DNA from: Acidimicrobiia bacterium
GTDB taxonomy: Bacteria; Actinomycetota; Acidimicrobiia; IMCC26256; PALSA-555
Direction: 5' to 3'
NCBI GenBank assembly: GCA_017853455.1
Contig: JAFMJM010000112.1
Span: 1-7,573, forward strand
Length of the DNA: 7,573 nucleotides
Positions within the stretch are counted from its first letter, which is position 1, and each line of letters opens with the position of its first letter. This document shows, piece by piece, positions 1 through 6,596 of this stretch. The notes below the pieces were generated by a model, which had not been told where the DNA came from, ran no database searches, and worked only from the letters and a program-made list of their open reading frames with translations. The position numbers and the translations under genes were made by a program.

Positions 1-2
1 CG

Positions 3-830
3 TCAGGTCGCGACGCCGTGGTCGCGCAGCACGTCGTTGAGCGCCGACTTCTCGTGACGCTCGCCCTCGGTGAGGCGCTTGACCACCAGCACGCACGGCA
101 TCCCGAACTCGCCACCGGCGAAGGTCCGCGGCCGGGTGGCCGACACGGCCACGCACCAGTCGGGCACCACGCCCCGGCTCAACTCGGCGCCGGTCTCGGC
201 GTCGATCACCGGGATCGAGGCGGTCAGGATGCACCCGGCGCCGAGCACGGCCCCCGTGCCGACCCGGGCGCCCTCGGCCACGATGCAGCGCGAGCCGATG
301 AGGGCGTCGTCGCCCACGATCACCGGTGCGGCCTGGGGCGGCTCGAGCACCCCGCCGATGCCGACCCCGCCCGAGAGGTGCACCCGCTCGCCGATCTGGG
401 CGCACGAGCCGACCGTCGCCCAGGTGTCGACCATGGTGTCGGCCCCCACGTGGGCACCGATGTTGACGTAGCTCGGCATCATCACCACGCCCGGCGCGAG
501 GTACGAGCCCCAGCGGGCCGACGCACCCGGCACCACCCGCACCCGGGCACCGGCGTAGTCGTGCTTCAGCGGGATCTTGTCGACGTACTCGAACGGGCCG
601 AGCTCCATCGTCTCCATGGCCGAGAGGCGGAAGAGCAGCAGCACGGCGTACTTCAGCCACTCGTGGACGACGACGTCGCCGTTCACGACCTCGGCCACGC
701 GCCCCTCACCGGAGTCGAGCAGGGAGACGGCGGCGTGCACGGCCGCGCGGGCCTCGACCTCGGGCATGACGGCGCCGAGGTCGTCGCGGCCCTCCCAGAG
801 GGCGGTGATCTGGGCCTGCAGGTCGGACAC
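3..830 (-). CDS. dapD: DapD, tetrahydrodipicolinate N-succinyltransferase
   Basis: Predicted 275-residue cytoplasmic enzyme that transfers succinyl from succinyl-CoA to tetrahydrodipicolinate, the first step of the succinylase branch to meso-diaminopimelate and lysine. The N-terminal helical domain (about 1-95) contains LLDSGEGRVAE (38-48) and EWLKYAVLLLFR (57-68). A left-handed beta-helix of hexapeptide repeats follows (about 100-235), with MPSYVNIGA (118-126), MVDTWATVGSCAQIG (133-147) and HLSGGVGIGGVLEP (151-164). D135 and E186 lie in the motifs holding the acidic residues proposed as catalytic in the family. Length and motifs match the E. coli enzyme (274 residues), not the longer, divergent mycobacterial DapD. 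The GTG start at 830 is chosen because homology begins there and a GGGAG ribosome site precedes it. It lies 16 bases after the dapC stop, so the two are probably co-transcribed. The stop falls two bases from the window edge. Confidence 0.95.
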   Translation of the reverse strand: MSDLQAQITALWEGRDDLGAVMPEVEARAAVHAAVSLLDSGEGRVAEVVNGDVVVHEWLKYAVLLLFRLSAMETMELGPFEYVDKIPLKHDYAGARVRVVPGASARWGSYLAPGVVMMPSYVNIGAHVGADTMVDTWATVGSCAQIGERVHLSGGVGIGGVLEPPQAAPVIVGDDALIGSRCIVAEGARVGTGAVLGAGCILTASIPVIDAETGAELSRGVVPDWCVAVSATRPRTFAGGEFGMPCVLVVKRLTEGERHEKSALNDVLRDHGVAT

Positions 831-835
831 GGGGA

Positions 836-840
836 CTCCC
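836..840 (-). promoter_or_regulatory. Ribosome binding site of dapD
   Basis: GGGAG read on the minus strand, five bases before the GTG at 830, inside the 16-base dapC-dapD gap. It supports the GTG start over the open reading frame's longer extension into dapC. It also contrasts with dapC, miaB and the permease gene, which show no such site. Confidence 0.6.
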
Positions 841-846
841 GGGGGT

Positions 847-1995
847 TCAGGCCGCCACAGCGGCGAGACGGTCGACGACGAGGTCGAGATCGGTGTCGCG
901 CAGCGACAGCGCGATGCGGGCGTTGGCGGCGCCGGCGGGGCCGTAGAGGTCGCCGGGCGCGGCGAGCAGACCGGCGGTGCGGGCCAGGCGGTCGGCGATC
1001 TGCCAGCCGTCCTCGCCCCGGCGCGACGCCAGCCACAGGTAGAAGGTCGACGGCCCGCCCACCGACTCGAGGTCGATCGCGGCGAGGGCGGGCGTGAGCC
1101 GGGCACGGCGGGCGGCGTAGCGCTCCCGCTGCTCGGCCACGTGGGCGTCGTCGCCGAGCGCCGCGGCGGCGGCCGCCTGGACCGGCGAGGGGATCATGAA
1201 CCCGGCGTGCTTGCGGACCTCGCCGAGGTACCGCACGAGGTCGGGGTCGCCCACGACGAACCCCGCCCGCAGGCCCGCCAGGTTGGACCGCTTGGAGAGC
1301 GAGTGGACCGCCAGCACGCCGTCGAGGCCGGCGTGGAGCCCGGTGACCGGATCGGTCGGGGTGCCGGTGTCGTCGTAGGTGAACTCGGCGTAGCACTCGT
1401 CGGAGGCGACGACGATCCCCCGCTCCCGCCCCCAGTCGACGTTGGCGACCATCTCGGCGCGGGTGGCGCACGCCCCGGTGGGGTTCGCCGGGTCGTTGAG
1501 CCACAGGAGGAGCGCCCGGTCGGCGTCGGCCGGGTCGACGGCGGCGAGGTCGAGGTGCCAGTCGGGCCCGACGGGCACCGGCACGGCCCGCAGGCCGGCG
1601 AGCGTGGCGCCCATGGCGTAGGTGGGGTACGACACCGCCGGGTAGAGCACGGTGTCACGCGACGGGTCGCGCAGGTGGAGGTGCTGGGGCAGCGACGCCA
1701 CCAGCTCCTTCGTGCCGATGCAGGCCGTCACCCCGCCGGGCTCGACCGTCACCCCGAAGCGGCGCCCGACCCAGTCGGCGGCGGCCTCGCGGTAGCCCGG
1801 GCTCCCGATCGAGGCCGGGTATCCGGTCGCGCCGGGGGTGGCCGCCGCCATGGCCGCCACCGCCACCTCGGGCATCGGGTCGACCGGGGTGCCGACCGAG
1901 GCGTCGACGCACCCGCCGGGCAGCGCCTCGGCGATCGCCTTGAGCGACGCCAGGCGGTCCTGGGGGTAGGGCGGCGGGACGAAACCGGAGGGCAC
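847..1995 (-). CDS. dapC: DapC, N-succinyldiaminopimelate aminotransferase
   Basis: Predicted 382-residue fold-type I PLP aminotransferase that moves an amino group from glutamate to N-succinyl-2-amino-6-oxopimelate, giving N-succinyl-LL-diaminopimelate. Visible landmarks are GTPVDPMPE (35-43), TGYPASIGSPGYREA (57-71), the substrate/PLP stretch NDPANPTGA (167-175), SDECYAEF (198-205), the PLP lysine K235 in SLSKRSNLAG (232-241) and the C-terminal arginine in ARIALS (359-364). SLSKRSN and the flanking sequence resemble actinobacterial DapC proteins rather than aspartate aminotransferases. The frame is also open to a GTG at 2034. GTG 1995 is preferred because conserved sequence (FVPPPYPQDRL) begins just after it and a TAnnnT hexamer sits six bases upstream, as in a leaderless mRNA. 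Position next to dapD supports the substrate assignment. A related aminotransferase specificity is the main alternative. Confidence 0.9.
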   Translation of the reverse strand: MPSGFVPPPYPQDRLASLKAIAEALPGGCVDASVGTPVDPMPEVAVAAMAAATPGATGYPASIGSPGYREAAADWVGRRFGVTVEPGGVTACIGTKELVASLPQHLHLRDPSRDTVLYPAVSYPTYAMGATLAGLRAVPVPVGPDWHLDLAAVDPADADRALLLWLNDPANPTGACATRAEMVANVDWGRERGIVVASDECYAEFTYDDTGTPTDPVTGLHAGLDGVLAVHSLSKRSNLAGLRAGFVVGDPDLVRYLGEVRKHAGFMIPSPVQAAAAAALGDDAHVAEQRERYAARRARLTPALAAIDLESVGGPSTFYLWLASRRGEDGWQIADRLARTAGLLAAPGDLYGPAGAANARIALSLRDTDLDLVVDRLAAVAA

Positions 1996-2007
1996 GGGCG
2001 GAGCGTA
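1996..2007 (-). promoter_or_regulatory. Putative leaderless promoter (-10) of dapC
   Basis: On the minus strand TACGCT (2007-2002) is followed by six bases and then GTG at 1995. This fits the actinobacterial -10 consensus TAnnnT with transcription starting at the first base of the start codon. No convincing TTGACA-like -35 is visible at 17-18 bases, and no Shine-Dalgarno precedes the GTG. If real, dapC-dapD can be transcribed separately from hflX. This is inferred from pattern and spacing only. Confidence 0.5.
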
Positions 2008-2023
2008 ACGGGCCCCACCCCCA

Positions 2024-2036
2024 CCGTGCGGCACGG
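2024..2036. repeat. Short inverted repeat in the hflX-dapC gap
   Basis: CCGTGC and GCACGG flank a single base, giving a small hairpin (five pairs with a three-base loop). It lies 12 bases after the hflX stop, upstream of the proposed dapC -10. It could be a weak terminator stem for the upstream operon or a protein-binding palindrome. There is no T-tract. The rest of the 53-base gap is GC-rich with no further feature. Confidence 0.35.
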
Positions 2037-2048
2037 AAACGGCCGGGC

Positions 2049-3362
2049 TCAGTCGCGCACGAACTCGCGCACCCGCGACACCACGGCCTCGGGCAGGCGG
2101 GCCTGCACCCGGGTGCCGGCGTCGGTGTGGACCTCGACGAGCACCTCCCCCTCCCGGTGGAGACCGGCGAGCACGTCGCCCCGGTCGTAGGGGATGAGCA
2201 GCTCGTGCACGGTGGCCAACGACCGGAGGCGGGCGGCGATCACGTCGAGCAGCGCCGGCACACCCGCACCGGTCCGGGCCGACACCGCCACCGCGCCCCG
2301 ATGGGCGTCGAGCAGGGCCTGCACCTCGACCGGGTCGGCGACGTCGGTCTTGTTGACCACCATCAGCTCGGGCAGGTCACCGGCGTCGATCTCGGCGAGC
2401 ACCTCGCGCACCGCCGCGATCTGGGCCTCGGGGTCGGTGGCGGCGCCGTCGACCACGTGCACCACCAGGTCGGCGTGGGCCACCTCGGCCAGCGTCGAGC
2501 GGAACGCCTCGACCAGCTCGTGGGGCAGGCGCCGGACGAACCCGACGGTGTCGGAGCACAGGACGGTCTCCCCACCCGGGAGCCGGAGCCGGCGGGTGGT
2601 GGTGTCGAGGGTGGAGAACAACCGGTTCTCGACCAGGACGTCGGCGTCGGTGAGGCGGTTGGTGAGCGTCGACTTGCCGGCGTTGGTGTAGCCGACCAGG
2701 GCGATCGTCGGGATCGACCGGCGCTGACGCGCCTTGCGCTGCGTGGCCCGGGTGCGGGCCAGCCCGGCGAGGTCGTGCTCGAGGCGCGTGACCCGCCGCA
2801 GGATGCGCCGGCGGTCGACCTCGAGCTGGGTCTCGCCCGGGCCCCGGGTGCCGATGCCCGCGCCCTGCTGGCTGAGTTGGGTGCCCCGACCGCGCAGGCG
2901 GGGCAGGCGGTACCGCAACTGCGCCAGCTCGACCTGGAGCATGCCCTCCTGGCTGGAGGCGTGCTGGGCGAAGATGTCGAGGATCAGCGCGACCCGGTCG
3001 ACGACGTCACGCTCGAAGAGCCGCTCGAGGTTGCGCTGCTGGGCCGGGGAGAGCTCGTCGTCGAAGACGACCACGTCGACGTCGAGCGCCTCGGCCAACT
3101 CGGCAAGTTCGGCGACCTTGCCCCGGCCGATGTAGGTCGCGGGGTCCGGGGTCGGACGCCGCTGGAGCTCGCGGTCGACGGGGTCGGCCCCGGCGGTGTC
3201 GACGAGCAGGGCGAGCTCCTCGAGCGACTCCTCGGCCTCCTCGGGCGTGCGGGTCCCGGCGCCGGTGCCCACCAGCAGGGCGCGTTGCCGGACGACCTCG
3301 AGGTCGACCTCGGTGGCGGTGAGCCGGCGTCCGGAACGGCCGACGTGGGCGTCGCGGGTCAC
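2049..3362 (-). CDS. hflX: HflX, ribosome-associated GTPase
   Basis: Predicted 437-residue cytoplasmic GTPase of the Obg-HflX group. The family binds the 50S subunit and splits or rescues stalled ribosomes under stress. The N-terminal domain carries YIGRGKVAEL (77-86), ELSPAQQRNLER (103-114) and LILDIFAQHA (126-135). A coiled region contains GIGTRGPGETQLEVDRR (169-185). The G domain shows G1 GYTNAGKST (224-232), switch I with TLDTTTRR (251-258), G3 DTVGF (271-275), G4 NKTD (337-340) and G5 SAR (361-363). A C-terminal domain follows to VREFVRD. Length is close to E. coli HflX (426). The start is the GTG at 3362, which overlaps the dapF stop as GTGA and has GAGG four bases upstream, so translation is probably coupled to dapF. 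The same frame stays open far upstream through dapF and into miaA, but that extension is shadow sequence. Confidence 0.95.
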   Translation of the reverse strand: MTRDAHVGRSGRRLTATEVDLEVVRQRALLVGTGAGTRTPEEAEESLEELALLVDTAGADPVDRELQRRPTPDPATYIGRGKVAELAELAEALDVDVVVFDDELSPAQQRNLERLFERDVVDRVALILDIFAQHASSQEGMLQVELAQLRYRLPRLRGRGTQLSQQGAGIGTRGPGETQLEVDRRRILRRVTRLEHDLAGLARTRATQRKARQRRSIPTIALVGYTNAGKSTLTNRLTDADVLVENRLFSTLDTTTRRLRLPGGETVLCSDTVGFVRRLPHELVEAFRSTLAEVAHADLVVHVVDGAATDPEAQIAAVREVLAEIDAGDLPELMVVNKTDVADPVEVQALLDAHRGAVAVSARTGAGVPALLDVIAARLRSLATVHELLIPYDRGDVLAGLHREGEVLVEVHTDAGTRVQARLPEAVVSRVREFVRD

Positions 3363-4213
3363 CCGACCTCGAGCGGACCGAAGCGGGTCGGGTCGAGATC
3401 GACGGAGAACACGCCGACGACCGGACCGCCGAGGCGGATCGTGGCGCCGACCTCCACCACGAGGTCGCCACCGGGCACGTGCACCGTGACCCGCGGGCCG
3501 ACCAGGTCGCGCCGGTGGGCGACGGCCGCCGACGCGCACGCCCCGGTGCCGCACGAGCGGGTCTCGCCGACCCCGCGCTCCCACACCCGCATGCGCAGGG
3601 CACCCGGGCCGTCGGGGCTGACGAACTCGACGTTGGTGTGGCGCGGGAACCGGGGGTCGGTCTCGAGGTGGGGCCCGTGCGCCACGACCCGGGCGGCGTC
3701 GACGTCCTCGACGAACACCACGAAGTGCGGGTTGCCCATCCCGGCGGCGTCGCCGCGGTACGTCACCCCGCCCACCTCGGCCTCGAGCCCGAACGCGCTC
3801 GGGGCGTCGAGCGGGATGTCGCCCGGCTCGAAGGTGACCGGCCCCATGTCGACGGTGGCGAAGGTCACCGCACCGGATGCGTCGCGGTCGAGCTCGAGCG
3901 TGCGCCGCCCACCACCGGTGTCGACGACCAGGGTGTCGGAGCCGAGGCCGGCCGCGGCGGCGACCGCCGCCAGGCAGCGGATGCCGTTGCCGCTCATCTC
4001 GGCGACGGAGCCGTCGGCGTTGAAGAGCGTCATGGTGGCGTCGGCGCCGTCGTGCCCCGCGCCGAGGACCATCAGGCCATCGGCACCCACGCCGGTGCGC
4101 CGGTCGCAGAGCGCAGCGGCCAGGGCCGCCGTCGGGCGAACGGCGTCGGGGCCGAGGGCGGGCCAGACCAGGAAGTCGTTGCCGGTGGCGTGGAGCTTCT
4201 CGAGACGGATCAT
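3359..4213 (-). CDS. dapF: DapF, diaminopimelate epimerase (Ser for first catalytic Cys)
   Basis: Predicted 284-residue PLP-independent epimerase that converts LL- to meso-diaminopimelate for peptidoglycan and lysine. Two mirror-related domains are expected. The first holds KLHATGNDF (6-14), CDRRTGVGADG (36-46) and NADGSVAEMSGNGIRC (65-80). The second holds GNPH (160-163), NVEF (194-197) and ERGVGETRSCGTGACA (212-227). C221 matches the second catalytic cysteine. The position normally held by the first, in the family's MCGNG motif, is serine: S74 in MSGNG, codon AGC at 3994-3992. All other motif residues are intact, so this does not look like a decayed gene. The ATG at 4213 shares one base with the miaA stop (TGATG). 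A GTG one codon earlier (4216) would give a four-base GTGA overlap and is equally possible. The gene lies between miaA and hflX. Confidence 0.93.
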   Translation of the reverse strand: MIRLEKLHATGNDFLVWPALGPDAVRPTAALAAALCDRRTGVGADGLMVLGAGHDGADATMTLFNADGSVAEMSGNGIRCLAAVAAAAGLGSDTLVVDTGGGRRTLELDRDASGAVTFATVDMGPVTFEPGDIPLDAPSAFGLEAEVGGVTYRGDAAGMGNPHFVVFVEDVDAARVVAHGPHLETDPRFPRHTNVEFVSPDGPGALRMRVWERGVGETRSCGTGACASAAVAHRRDLVGPRVTVHVPGGDLVVEVGATIRLGGPVVGVFSVDLDPTRFGPLEVG

Positions 4214-5130
4214 CACCGACAGCATTCCAGGAGTGCGGGCAGGAGCGCGTCCGGTTCGGGGCCACCGAGCCAGGTGACCCGGGGGTCGCGACGGAACCAG
4301 CGGATCTGGCGCCGGGCGAACTGGCGGGTCCGGACGACCGTGGTCGCCCGGGCCTCGGCCTCGGTGCACTCCCCCGCCGCCACGGCCAGGGCCTCGCGGT
4401 AGCCGATCGCCTGGGCCGCCGTGCGCGACCAGCCCGCAGCCGCCGCCCGTCGGGCCTCGTCGACCAGACCATCGGCGTACATCCCGTCGACCCGGCGGGC
4501 GATGCGGTCGTCGAGCACGGTGGCCGGACACCAGATGCCCACCAGCCGCACCGGGAACACCGGCTCCGGGTAGGCGTCGAGGCCGGCACCGCTCGCCGAG
4601 AAGGGCTCGCCCGTGATCGCCATCACCTCGAGCGCCCGGACGATCCGCCGGACGTTGCCCGGCTCGGTCCGGGCCGCCGCCACGGGATCGCGTTCGCACA
4701 GCTCGGCGTGGAGGGCGGCCAGGCCTTCCGGTGTGGCGGCGCGCGCCTCGAGCTCGGCGCGCACTGCGAGGTCCTGGCCCGGGAACCGCAGGTCGTCGAC
4801 CACCGCCCGCACGTAGAGGCCGGTGCCGCCCACGAGCAGCGCCCGTCGGCCCCGGCTGGCGACGTCGGCCACGGCGGCCCGGGCCGCCGCCTGGAACCGC
4901 GCGACCGACCAGTCCTCGGCCGGGTCGGCGACGTCGACGAGGTGGTGCGTCACCCGGTCGCGTTCGGCGGCCGACGGCGACGCCGTCCCGACGTCGAGTC
5001 CCCGGTAGACCTGCATCGAGTCGACCGTCACGATCTCGATGTCGCCGAGCGTCTCGGCGAACGCCAGCGCCAACGCCGACTTGCCGACGGCGGTCGGTCC
5101 GACGAGGGCGACGTGGCCGGCGGCGCTCAG
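4213..5130 (-). CDS. miaA: MiaA, tRNA dimethylallyltransferase, apparent CTG start
   Basis: Predicted 305-residue enzyme that transfers the dimethylallyl group of DMAPP to N6 of A37 in UNN-reading tRNAs, giving i6A37, the substrate of MiaB. Visible motifs are the P-loop GPTAVGKS (11-18), DSMQVYRGLDVGTA (37-50), HHLVD (62-66), GGTGLYVRAV (101-110), QAIGYREAL (240-248) and the C-terminal tRNA-contact region TRQFARRQIRWFRRD (268-282). No ATG, GTG or TTG occurs in this frame for about 200 bases upstream, or between there and the P-loop. The only plausible initiator close to the P-loop is CTG at 5130, overlapping the miaB stop as CTGA and giving an N-terminus of normal length. GGTGG seven bases upstream is a weak ribosome site. 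Translation is probably coupled to miaB. Function is firm; the start is inferred. Confidence 0.93.
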   Translation of the reverse strand: MSAAGHVALVGPTAVGKSALALAFAETLGDIEIVTVDSMQVYRGLDVGTASPSAAERDRVTHHLVDVADPAEDWSVARFQAAARAAVADVASRGRRALLVGGTGLYVRAVVDDLRFPGQDLAVRAELEARAATPEGLAALHAELCERDPVAAARTEPGNVRRIVRALEVMAITGEPFSASGAGLDAYPEPVFPVRLVGIWCPATVLDDRIARRVDGMYADGLVDEARRAAAAGWSRTAAQAIGYREALAVAAGECTEAEARATTVVRTRQFARRQIRWFRRDPRVTWLGGPEPDALLPALLECCR

Positions 5131-6515
5131 GCCGACGCCACCGGGATGCGGGTGCGCGGCGCCGGTGCCGCCGCCACGACCTCGACCAGCTCGCCGAGCA
5201 GCCAGTGCGGCGCCCCGCGCACGATCTCGACCGTGACGTAGGAACCGGGGCGCGCCGCGGCGCCATCGGCGGCGAAGTGCACCAACTTGTTCTGACGGGT
5301 CCGGCCCGAGATCCGCCCCGGGTCCTTCTTCGACACGCCCTCGACCAGGACCTCCTCGATCCGGCCCACCCGTGCCTCGTGACGGGCGAGGACCGATCGA
5401 CCGATCACCTCGGTCAGGCGGCGCATGCGCTCCTGGGCGACCGACGGGTCGACGAACCGGTCGGTCATCTCGGCGGCGACGGTGCCCGGTCGGGGCGAGA
5501 ACACGAAGGTGTACGCCGAGTCGTAGTCGGCCGCCTCGGCCACGGCGAGCGTGGCCTCGAAGTCGGCGTCGGTCTCGCCCGGGAAGCCCACGATGACGTC
5601 GGTGGTGACCGCCAGGTCGGGGATGCCCGCCCGGGCGGCGGCGAGACGCTCGAGGTAGCGCTCGGCCGTGTAGCCCCGGTGCATCGCCGCCAGCACGTCG
5701 TCGCTCCCCGACTGCAGCGGCAGGTGGAGGTGCTCGCAGACCGCGGCGCACTCGGCCATCGCGGTGATCGTGTCGGCGCGCAGGTCCTTCGGGTGGGGCG
5801 ACGTGTAGCGGATCCGGCGGATTCCCGGCACGGCGTCGACGGCCCGCAGGAGGTCGGCGAACTGCGGTCGGTACTGGCCGGCACCGAGGTCGCGGCCGTA
5901 GGAGTTGACGTTCTGACCCAGCAGGGTGATCTCGGTGACCCCGTCGGCGGCGAGATCCTCGACCTCGTGCACGATGTCACCGGTCCGTCGGCTCACCTCG
6001 GCGCCCCGCACGCTCGGCACGATGCAGTAGGTGCACGTGTTGTCGCAGCCGATCTGGATGGTGACCCACGCCGAGTGGTCGTGCTCGCGGCGGGCGGGCA
6101 GCGCAGAGGGGTAGGCCTCGTGCTCCTCCACGATCTCGAGCAGCGGACCCTCGAGGCGGGCGCGCTCGAGCAGCGCCGGGGCGTGGGCCAGGTTGTGCGT
6201 GCCGAACACGACGTCGACGTGGGGAGCCCGGGTCTGGATCAGGTCCCGGTCCTTCTGGGCGAGGCAGCCCCCCACCGCGATCTGGAGGTCGGGGCGGGAC
6301 TCCTTGAGCGACTTGAGGTGCCCGAGGTGGCCGTAGAGCTTGTCGTCGGCGTTCTCGCGGATGCAGCACGTGTTCAGGACCACCACGTCGGCGGCCTCCG
6401 CGCTGTCGGCCGGCTCGAGGCCCTCGGCGGCGAGGAGGCCGGCGATGCGCTCGGAGTCGTGCTCGTTCATCTGGCACCCGAAGGTGCGCACGAAGTACCG
6501 GCGGGGGGCGTCCAC
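5127..6515 (-). CDS. miaB: MiaB, tRNA-2-methylthio-N6-dimethylallyladenosine synthase
   Basis: Predicted 462-residue radical-SAM methylthiotransferase that converts i6A37 to ms2i6A37 in tRNA, using two 4Fe-4S clusters. The N-terminal UPF0004 domain supplies cysteines C14 (TFGCQMNEHDSER), C50 (LNTCCIREN) and C84 (GGCLAQKD). The radical-SAM motif CDNTCTYC gives C157, C161 and C164, followed by IVPSVRGAEVSR. Further landmarks are LLGQNVNSYG (198-207), HLHLPLQSGSD (262-272), DVIVGFPGET (306-315) and FSPRPGT (339-345). A C-terminal TRAM domain (about 385-446) should bind tRNA. GISGRTRQNK-like sequence (401-410) and KKDPG are typical of MiaB rather than RimO or MtaB. The GTG at 6515 has TAGAAT six bases upstream and no ribosome site, so the mRNA may be leaderless. 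It heads the miaB-miaA-dapF-hflX block and is divergent from the permease gene. Confidence 0.96.
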   Translation of the reverse strand: MDAPRRYFVRTFGCQMNEHDSERIAGLLAAEGLEPADSAEAADVVVLNTCCIRENADDKLYGHLGHLKSLKESRPDLQIAVGGCLAQKDRDLIQTRAPHVDVVFGTHNLAHAPALLERARLEGPLLEIVEEHEAYPSALPARREHDHSAWVTIQIGCDNTCTYCIVPSVRGAEVSRRTGDIVHEVEDLAADGVTEITLLGQNVNSYGRDLGAGQYRPQFADLLRAVDAVPGIRRIRYTSPHPKDLRADTITAMAECAAVCEHLHLPLQSGSDDVLAAMHRGYTAERYLERLAAARAGIPDLAVTTDVIVGFPGETDADFEATLAVAEAADYDSAYTFVFSPRPGTVAAEMTDRFVDPSVAQERMRRLTEVIGRSVLARHEARVGRIEEVLVEGVSKKDPGRISGRTRQNKLVHFAADGAAARPGSYVTVEIVRGAPHWLLGELVEVVAAAPAPRTRIPVASA

Positions 6516-6527
6516 CGGTGGATTCTA
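6516..6527 (-). promoter_or_regulatory. Putative leaderless promoter (-10) of the miaB operon
   Basis: On the minus strand TAGAAT (6527-6522) is followed by exactly six bases and GTG at 6515. TAGAAT is a strong match to the actinobacterial -10 consensus and stands out in GC-rich surroundings. No Shine-Dalgarno lies before the GTG, and no clear -35 is seen at the usual distance. It would drive the miaB-miaA-dapF-hflX block. Confidence 0.6.
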
Positions 6528-6551
6528 CGAGGGTGTCGCCCGACCCGATCC

Positions 6552-6580
6552 GGGCCCGGCGGGGCCCGGGAGACGGGCCC
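6552..6580. repeat. Three GGGCCC palindromes in the divergent spacer
   Basis: GGGCCC, followed by GG each time, occurs at 6552-6557, 6562-6567 and 6575-6580. The start-to-start steps are 10 and 13 bases. The cluster lies in the 81-base spacer between the divergent miaB and permease genes. The middle copy falls where a -35 would be for the proposed permease promoter. It may be an operator or simply GC-rich low-complexity sequence. Confidence 0.35.
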
Positions 6581-6584
6581 GGCG

Positions 6585-6596
6585 TACCCTGCGGGC
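6585..6596 (+). promoter_or_regulatory. Putative leaderless promoter (-10) of the permease gene
   Basis: TACCCT (6585-6590) is followed by six bases and then the GTG at 6597. This is the same TAnnnT-N6-GTG spacing seen before dapC and miaB. No ribosome site is visible before the GTG. A -35 at a 17-base spacing would coincide with the GGGCCC at 6562-6567, which does not resemble TTGACA. Confidence 0.5.

Noticed and set aside
831..1106. A longer DapD starting inside dapC
   Set aside because: The extra residues are arginine/serine/proline-rich and overlap dapC. GTG 830 has a good ribosome site and matches the family's length.
1996..2034. The DapC start at GTG 2034
   Set aside because: It adds glycine-rich residues without homology and lies within a palindrome. 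GTG 1995 has the better upstream signal, although 2034 is not excluded.
577..2190. A 537-codon plus-strand open frame antisense to dapC
   Set aside because: It is a shadow frame of dapC and its neighbours, with biased composition and no motifs.
2127..4277. A 716-codon plus-strand open frame antisense to hflX and dapF
   Set aside because: Its translation has no recognisable domain, and it opposes two well-supported genes. It is a codon-bias shadow.
3363..4589. An N-terminal extension of HflX through dapF into miaA
   Set aside because: The extension is arginine/proline-rich and overlaps two conserved genes. HflX homology begins close to GTG 3362, which has a ribosome site and a GTGA overlap.
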